A stretch of 64,000 nt of DNA from Polychytrium aggregatum (Eukaryota > Chytridiomycota > Chytridiomycetes > Polychytriales). The stretch spans positions 124,001 to 188,000 of the forward strand of contig NW_026516238.1 of NCBI RefSeq assembly GCF_025602895.1, given 5' to 3'. The position numbers and the translations under genes are program-made. This document shows, in pieces, positions 57,224 to 64,000 of the stretch (the first letter of the stretch is position 1; every line of letters starts with the position of its first letter). Under the pieces are notes generated by a model, which had not been told where the DNA came from, searched no databases, and saw only the letters and a program-made list of their open reading frames with translations.

Positions 57224-58413
57224 ATGGCCATGGCTCAACTCGCAAACCCGGACTGCTACGGTAGGCGAGACCGCCGCTCGATTCTCTGCAATGGCCAAGC
57301 GATGCGTTCGCGATGCTCTCTGCGCCTATCTCATTCCCTCCATCCGTTGCTTGTCCGAATGGTCCGGCTGCATCCAGGGGCCTTTCTGCTGTCCTGCATC
57401 TTCCTTCCGGTCGTGTTCTTTGTGGTTCGCAGGATCTTTTCTGCACAGCTCAAGACCGAAGGCCAGGTTGCATGGATTCTGTCCTTCGTTTCGGCCGCGG
57501 TGATGACCCTGGGCTCGTCGCGGTTCGTCTTCTTCAGCAGGCTGGCATATGAGCAAGATCTTCTTTCCGACCCGCTCGTCAACGACAGGCTCGCCATTTG
57601 GGTCACGTAGGTTTCCTCCCCGAGACAGGCTTCTGGGTCGCTGGCTCTATCGACGGCTGTATGTCGCCCACACCAAAGCTGCTGTTGACATTGAGTCCAC
57701 TCGGGTGGGTTTTACCTTGCCTACTGACTTTCCATTCATTTGGCCTTTCCTCCCACCACTGACGGGCATGCACGTCGATCGGACGGGCAATCCCCAGCTC
57801 CTTTTTTGCCGCCTATCTGGTATCGGATCTGATCCTGGGCACGGTGTACTATCCCTCCAAAATCGACATGGTAACCGGGTGGATCCACCACTTTGCCTAC
57901 ATTGGCATCTGCATCGGCACCATCCACCACCAAGGCCCCGGGCTGCTCATGCTGCCAGCCTTCATGGAACTTCCGACCGTGCTGCTTGCCCTCGGCCATC
58001 TACACAAACCTTTTCGAAACGATGTGCTCTTTGGCTTGGTGTTCTTTGCCACCCGAATTCTGTATCACACCTATCTCATCTGGCACGTCAAGGTGCATCT
58101 GCCCGAGGGCTACTACTATCACGTTCTTGGCGCGGCGGTGCTTCCGGTCCATGTCTTTTGGTTCTACAAGTTCATCCTGCAGCAGGCCCGAAGACTGTCC
58201 GCAAAGAAGCAAGATGAGGTGGGTGTGATGCCGTGCGGAGGAGCGCGATGTGTGTGGTGTGAGGATGACATTGCAGATGCGCTGCGATATTCGGGCTGTT
58301 CGAGCGGAATGGTTCGCTATACCGCTCCAGCGTCGGTGGCAGCGTTCGCTGTATTGCCACGAAGATTGGCTTCACAACACACTCGCACTTTTCACGCTTG
58401 TCTCCGCCACTGA
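57224..58413 (+). CDS. TLC-domain membrane protein, copy 2 (TLCD4/TMEM56-like)
   Basis: Paralog of the gene at 55365. Exons 57224-57260, 57378-57606 and 57798-58413 give up to 293 aa. The start is MAMAQLANPDCYG. Helices include GAFLLSCIFLPVVFFVVRR and ILSFVSAAVMTLGSSRFVFF. The TLC core is FFAAYLVSDLILGTVYY, GWIHHFAYIGICIGTIH, MLPAFMELPTVLLALGHLH and VFFATRILYHTYLIWHVKVH. Intron positions and phases match copy 1, so the two arose by duplication. After SAKKQDE the frame continues into a Cys-rich, non-conserved tail; GAG|GTGGGT at about 58216-58221 could be a donor, so the C-terminus is uncertain. Confidence 0.83.
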
Positions 58414-58881
58414 CCTGCTCCCCCCGCAACTGATCCGCTCCCCGCCACCATCAAGGTCAAATCGCAGTGAAGGTCCGCACCTGTCCTGTACGAAAGGCGT
58501 CGCCACCAGTCTCTTCGTCGTCAACCCCTCCATCTCTGCTTGGCTCAAGCATCGCATTCATCAAATCGGGGCTGAGCTGTCGTCGTCCGAGTCGCCAACT
58601 GAGCTGCGACCATCGTACAATAGATCATACTTGACAACACCCAGACATGACCTGGACATGACCTGGACATGAAGCCAACGGATATCTCGTTTACGAGTCG
58701 TTCTTATCGGCGGCCACGGGTATAAATTTGCAGCAGGTCGGCAACACCTAAACTGCGTCACGGTAGCACCCGATAGCATCTCAAAGCACCATAACAGCAG
58801 TCCAGCAATAGGTCCATTATTCAATTGATTAATCAAGGCACAATCCAAGCGAGGATATGACTATGGCGGCAAAAGCGCCGC
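58414..58881. other. Convergent 3' intergenic region, TLC2 / AAAP transporter
   Basis: No gene recognised. It contains a direct repeat GACCTGGACATGA near 58648-58672 and an isolated TATAAAT at about 58720 with no gene in a fitting position. Confidence 0.35.
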
Positions 58882-61800
58882 TCACGATCCGCTCTGGCCG
58901 GTGGCGAGGCTGTAGATGTTGTAGATCAGGATTCCTATGCAGCCAACGGACATGATGACGAACAGAACCAGGGCTACGATAAAAGGCGGCACCCGCGTCG
59001 TAATCCAAGGTGGCAGCGCCTTGAATGGCGGCTCCATGTTGTACATAATATCGGTTGAGATCTGCATGCCGGATTCGGTCAAGATCTGGCTTTCGTCCTC
59101 CATATCAACGGGATAAATTTTGCTCGAGCCTCCGTTGGAGAGTCTGCTGCCAAGCCCACTTGAGTAGCGGTTGTCCATGTACATGGCCGAGCCAAAGTTG
59201 GTCGATGCCTGCGAGCCCATGGTCATACGCGATCCAATCATTCTGGAGCCGCCCACCGTGGAGCCGCCCATCATGGTGGAGCCGAGATGCATGGCAGAGC
59301 CGTTCGACATGCGCGACATTTTTCGTCCGTGAACCTGGATATGCTCGTCATTGCCACTAAGGTTCAGGGCTCGTCGCGTAGCCTTGGTCATGGTGTGGCC
59401 GTCCTTGGACTGGAGCGAGCTTTTGGAGCACTTGACCGAGGGCACGTTGATTTCGGGGGCGCCGATTGCGGGATGGGGTGTTGCAAATGGGTCTCGACGA
59501 ATGATCCGCGCCGGGTCGGCATATGGCAGATGGTAAATGTAGTCAAAGTCGTCATCCTCGTCGTCATAGCCGCGCTTTTTGATGTTGGCAGTGACGTCGA
59601 GGTTGTCCAGCTCGTCAAGCACGGACTGTTGCATCACTGCAAATCGGCCGTCCATGCGCCACAAGAGCCGAAGCAGGCAAGTGATTCAAACCACAAGCAG
59701 GCCTTATTAGCAATCGTGTGCATCAATCTAACAGGTAGACCATATTGCGTATAGGGGAATTGCTTATGTGTGCCATAGGACAGCGCCAGACCGCAGCGCT
59801 GTCCAACACCATGTCATCGAAGCCTGGCACATGATTTCTAGTGGTGGATGTTGGTGTCTGTTCGGCCACCATGCGAACTCTCGGGGGGCTGTGTCCTTAC
59901 CAAGATTACGCTTGTGAAGATACAGATAAATGAGGAGCGGGGCAATGAAGTTGCAAACGGCTTGGAAGGTCAGACTGGTCCAATTGGCGAATATGGAGAC
60001 CCATGGGCCGGTTTGCATCGGGATCGCCACAAGGAAGGGGAAGATGGTTGACCAGAAATATGCCACGCCTGGAAGTAGTATGGGGGGGGGAGAGTAGCGG
60101 CATGAGGGAGACGAGGTTAATCCAGTAGAATCGATACGGTGTCGCGCATCACGGCGGTGCACCACCATCGCATGCGTCAGGACTTGATGTCCTTCGTCCA
60201 AGAACATGCCTGGCGAGCACAAATGAGACGTGACGAGATTAAGCTTGGCGATGATGAAGGCGACCGGGATCGATGTCACCAGGATCAAGAACGGATAGGT
60301 CAGGTTGATGATATTGACCAGCGCTGGCCAGCGGCCAGTTACCAGGGTCGAGGTGATAGCGGCCATCAGATTGGATCCGTTGCTGATTTGGAATCCAAGT
60401 GCGCCTGTAGTAGGCCAGGCGATTCACCAGAATGCATTCGTGAGTTCAAGTAGGAATGCCGCCCTGTGCATCCGCATCTGAATAACCTCTTGCTGCGTCC
60501 CATGCTCAACTCGTTGCCGGTACTCACCAAACCATCCAGTGATGATATATAGAATGGTAGAAAACCAAAGCGACAGCCAGATAGACGTTGCTGCGCTGAC
60601 GGACTTGTGCTGTGCTCGTGAGACGCGAATCAGAATCTAGGACCTCCAGCCGAGGCAGCAGATCACACGAACATGTGCGCTGGCCGACTATGCATGCGCT
60701 GAGCGGTGGCTGGTTACATCAACGACCTTTCGCTCTTACCTTGACATTGACCCACGACGGGATGGTGTTTGCCAGGGTAAAATTGAACAGGACAGCACCA
60801 ATTGCGCTGGCATAGCCGCCTCCCGGAGGAGCCATGAACGAGAAACTGGAGCTGAAAGGCTGGCCCGAATAAAACGACATAATCACCCATATCAACACAC
60901 AAATGATCAGGTAGAGGCACGAGACTGAAGATGTGTGTGAGAGGGAAGTGCGATTCGGGTTAGTAGCTGTGGCTCAAGCACGAGCATCTTTGCATGAACG
61001 CCTTCAAGCTTGCAAGATGTGGCTCGATGCAAAGTCAGTGAGCCTCGATGGAAACTGCATGTGCCGAAGAGACTCACTCCACTGCACTATCATATTGTCG
61101 TTCAGGTCCAGGTACAGCAGCGGGATGAGAACAGCCAGGAGGAGCTGGGACCGGTGATTGTGAGTCACTTAGCGCACGAAGCAAGTGCACGGCGGCTGTG
61201 AAGTAAACTGGCACATGAAGCAGGTACATGTCGATTGCGGAAGAAATTGGAATATGAACCAAAGGGTCGGGGCCGCTCGCCCATTTCCGCCGCGGCCAAA
61301 CGACCATCGGCCCTCAGCTTACCACACCACCGAGCGTCAGCAGCATCAACTGAGATCCGAAGGGGGAATTGGAGTTGCTGACTTGGTTGACACAGACGAA
61401 TCCCGAGGGCGCCGAAAGCTGGAAGCCGCACGTTTGTCCGACGACATTTAGAATCAGGGTGTCAAAGGCCTGGGGAATGCAGGGCAGAGGGTTATTACAC
61501 TATGCGCGGATCCAAGGGCCGCCCTTGAGCATGGGAGGCCGGCATACCTGAGCAGCTTGAACAATCGAGGCAACGTTGAAGGATTGCAGCGAGCCGTAGA
61601 GAACAAGATGCATCACGTAGTACCAGTTTCGGCCATAGAAGTGATGCACTAGCACTGTAAACTCGACGTTTCTCTGGATTGAAGCGTTTCGCCGTTAGTG
61701 AGAAGTCTGATTCTGGACAATGCTGCCACGCTTGCGAACTGGGTCGAGGCTCTGTACCTCAAACGACGCGTTCCCAGGAAAGAGCGACATGGCTTCGAGA

Positions 61801-62560
61801 AGAAAGAGGCAGCTCCAGCCCGTGAACACGGTCACGACGAGGAAGAGAAACGTGGGGCTGGAAGACAGAGGGGCAAATGGGTGTTTGCTGCATGAGCGGA
61901 TGAAGCAGCCGATGAAGCAGCCGATGAAGCAGCCGATGAAGTAGCCGATGAAGGACAGGTACAGCCGCTGCCCTCCGTTCTTAGAAGCATACAGAAGTGG
62001 ATCCGGTCCGGCCGCTTCGTGGGCACCCGAATTATTCTGCCACCACCACTACCACTATTAGCAACACTATCGCCACCACCACCACCACTACCACTATTAA
62101 CATCAACACCAATGCCATCCCGAACACCAACATCAACGCGTCTCTGGATGCCCCAGCATTTGGTTCTCATGACCGGATTCGCCAGCGATGCCCAAGCCGC
62201 GTCGGGACTGGAGGAAGATTCTTACAAAAAGAACCCGGACGTTTGGAACACTGTTGGGATTTGAAGCACACCGGGTCCGGTGATGCTGCTGACGAGCATG
62301 CTCATTCCTCCGGAGAGGGCGCTGCGAGTCCCCATGTCGCGTCGTTGGGAGTAGGGTTCGGCACTGATTAGCACGGCATATCCCGCGAACCAATGCAGGG
62401 CAGACAAATGGCTGCGCGAACGAGGCCATACGCATCGGCTACTCATCACACACAACCCAGCCCAACCTCAGTCTGCCCCGACCGAGTCAGCCGCTCGATG
62501 CAGTCGTGCGGAGCGGGCTGTCGGCAGTACTCACACATTTTTCTTGTATTCTTCGGACAT
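58882..62560 (-). CDS. AAAP-family (SLC38-like) amino-acid transporter
   Basis: Multi-pass secondary transporter, probably amino acid/proton or sodium coupled. Eleven exons (62560-62535, 62363-62226, 61857-61758, 61673-61548, 61469-61323, 61144-61078, 60924-60740, 60603-60528, 60404-60210, 60068-59901, 59636-58882) join in phase to 660 aa. The start is MSEEYKKNV. The family N-terminal motif GGMSMLVSSITGPGVLQIP precedes FLVVTVFTGWSCLFLLEAM. Later helices: LLLAVLIPLLYLDL, YLIICVLIWVIMSFYSGQPF, GYASAIGAVLFNFTLANTIP, LSLWFSTILYIITGWFG, YPFLILVTSIPVAFIIAKLN and VAYFWSTIFPFLVAIPMQTG. A long Gly/Ser/Met-rich cytosolic tail and a last helix (FIVALVLFVIMSVGCIGILI) are unusual additions. Intron 9 uses a GC donor. 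Confidence 0.88.
60069..60209 (-). other. Probable GC-AG intron in the AAAP transporter gene
   Basis: The exon ends SHLCSPG with CCAG|GCATGT at 60210/60209, and the next exon resumes VAYFWST in the required phase. The GT sites nearby give the wrong phase. Confidence 0.55.
61899..61952 (+). repeat. 12-bp tandem repeat in AAAP intron 2
   Basis: Units GATGAAGCAGCC, three exact and one with a single change, plus a partial unit. It lies between exon 2 (ending 62226) and exon 3 (starting 61857). Confidence 0.85.
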
Positions 62561-62928
62561 GCTTTGCGGCCTTGGCAGCAGCACTGGGACGAGGTCAGAC
62601 TCCAGGCAAGGCTTCCGTGCCCAAGGAAACTCCTATTGCCAAAGGGCGATCCGGCAGGGCTGGCACCGGCCGAGCCAGGTGTACAACAGGTCGCACATGG
62701 GATGCTGATCCGCCGATACCCACAGCGACCCAGCACCGACACCAAAGCGAGAGCACCGCCGAGAAGGCCCTCGCGAGACGGCCCGCCCTCGGCTGTGGCG
62801 CAGGACGGCGTGCGCAGCCGCCGTGTCTCGCTCATGCCGCCGATCAGGCCGCTGTCGTCCCGGTCAAACCGGACTCTGCTCCCCTCCTTCCAACCAACAT
62901 CAGCCATCCGCCGGCAGGCCCAGCAGCA
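62561..62928. promoter_or_regulatory. Divergent promoter region, AAAP transporter / cyclin-Q-like gene
   Basis: 368 bp between start codons, with no TATA box or clear repeat. Confidence 0.3.
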
Positions 62929-64000
62929 ATGGCCACCGATACAGCCCCGAGCGACCCGCCAACGACTCTGCTGCACCCGGTCGCCACAAAGTCGCCACAG
63001 CTACAGCCCTCTGCTGTCCTCGAAATGAGCCCGGCGATGGAGTTCATGGCGAAATGCTGCCACCTTCTCCGCCTGAAAGACCATGTGCTTGCAACTGCTG
63101 CACTCTATTTTCACCACTACTACTGCCACTTTGAAGCCCTCAGGCATTCGCCCGACCGACTCTCAGGCGGACGGTTGGATCCAGCCGTTGGTCTTGCCGA
63201 GTTCAAGATCGACTTGCACGTAAGCGAGCGCTGAATGAACATCCAGATCACCCATACTGGTTCTCTGCCAAGGATGGCGGGCTTTGTGTGAACCAGCGGC
63301 AATCGTGGGCAACTCACGGCAATCGCACTCGTCCACCAGACCATGGTCATTACATGCATCCAGCTCGCCTGCAAGCAGTGCGAAGCAATCCGGAAGACCA
63401 GGGACATCATCAATGTTGGACATTGGTACGGCAGCAGCTGGCCCAGTCTATTGGAGCAAGTTGCACTCCGGGCTGTGTATGACCGTCCGATGATATGCGA
63501 AGCCTGGATCACTGCCTGAAATCTGAGTCTCATCGCATTTGTCCCTTTCGCCCCCCACTTGTGCACAGGCTCGTTGACGAGGTTCCAGGAAATTATCTGA
63601 AAATCGGTGAAGTAAGATGAACTGTGTTGACCGGATCATTGGCTGCGGTCACTTTTGTCGACAGAGCACATACCTCAGAAGACGTTGATGACTGATACCA
63701 GTTTTGCTTGCCGGGCGGTCGCTTCGCTACCTTTGAATCTCGCTCCTCAGAAATACCACATCATACGGGAGTCGCTGATCTCCTCTGAGCTTTGTCTGCT
63801 CCGTGTGCTGAACTTTCAAACTGCGATCCGACTCCCGCACGACTATATCCCCGATATCTGCCTGAGCACCTTCGACCTCTACCGTAACCAAGGCAAAGGT
63901 GCGCACCAAGCTCGACAGGCGATGGGCTTGACTGCTGTCTCGGAGGCTGGCAATGATGCAGCGAATCCAACTGAACTGATCCTGACAATGTCCTTGAACC
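62929..64000 (+). CDS. Cyclin-Q/FAM58-like cyclin, 3' end outside window
   Basis: Probable regulatory partner of a CDK10-type kinase. Exons 62929-63219, 63340-63425, 63569-63611 and 63751-63898 join in phase, and the gene continues past the window. After a Pro/Thr-rich start (MATDTAPSDPPTTLL) the cyclin box reads AMEFMAKCCHLLRLKDHVLA, then TAALYFHHYYCHFEAL, VITCIQLACKQCEAIRKTRD and IINVGHWL. The second half shows KYHIIRESLISSELCLLRVL and NFQTAIRLPHDYIPDICL. The TRDIINV and RES..S.ELC.LRVL.FQ signatures fit CCNQ better than cyclins K, L or C. The middle loop is shorter than in animals. No window sequence covers the C-terminal repeat. Confidence 0.72.

Noticed and set aside
58714-58728. TATAAAT as a promoter
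   Set aside because: It lies between converging 3' ends with no gene in a fitting position, so it is probably chance.
61861-61960. Repeated Ile-Gly-Cys-Phe transmembrane segment encoded by the 12-bp repeat
   Set aside because: Phase-correct splicing joins SGFF directly to FPTFLFLVV after the CTTCCAG acceptor, so the repeat is intronic.
1-64000. tRNA, rRNA or snRNA genes
   Set aside because: No cloverleaf with A/B boxes or rRNA core sequence was noticed by eye. A tRNAscan or Infernal run would be needed to exclude them.

Overview
The window is nuclear DNA of an early-diverging, probably zoosporic (chytrid-like) fungus. This placement is inferred from several things. Genes are dense and carry many short spliceosomal introns with GT-AG borders, and one intron shows a perfect TACTAAC branch point. 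The gene set is eukaryotic and fungal-type: SIN3, STE24, MSH6, RNA polymerase III subunit RPC5, TRM112, glucosidase II beta. It also has families typical of flagellated fungi: a 7TM-RGS protein, a cyclic-nucleotide-binding channel, AAAP transporters and a Fanzor-bearing DNA transposon. No rRNA, tRNA, CRISPR array or prokaryotic operon was seen. Most gene models below were rebuilt exon by exon, with reading phase checked across each junction.

Layout. 1-9.8 kb: 5' part of RPC5 (-), mitochondrial GatC (+), a secreted DUF1775/YcnI-like protein (-), a 400-bp MITE, an unrecognised multi-exon gene (-) and an SDR reductase (-). 10-17 kb: glucosidase II beta subunit (+), a chimera of linker-histone-like winged helix and vWA domain (+), TRM112 (-), and a broken end of a Fanzor transposon. 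17-25.2 kb: a 13-exon SIN3 corepressor (-) whose introns are full of tandem repeats. 25.7-38.1 kb: STE24 CAAX protease (+), a 7TM-RGS protein (-) and a 27-exon MSH6 (+). 38.3-42.0 kb: an intact-looking 3.74-kb Tc1/mariner-type (IS630-like) transposon carrying a DD34E transposase and a Fanzor (TnpB-like RNA-guided nuclease) gene broken by a single TGA. 42.5-64 kb: a disordered hypothetical protein (+), a DENND6-like Rab exchange factor (-), a cNMP-domain ion channel (-), two tandem TLC-domain membrane proteins (+) separated by an internally deleted copy of the transposon, an AAAP amino-acid transporter (-), and a cyclin-Q-like cyclin (+) running off the end.

Main interest. Four relics of one Tc1/mariner-Fanzor family lie in 64 kb: the full element (38305-42043), an internally deleted derivative (56549-about 56855), a 400-bp TIR-to-TIR MITE that kept only the Fanzor 3' end (3973-4372), and a related truncated right end (16209-16567). 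All share a 28-bp terminal repeat ending in an ACGGGACA-type core, next to TA. The non-autonomous copies keep the right end where a guide RNA would be expected. This suggests a nuclease source plus separate right-end, guide-like loci, which can be tested.
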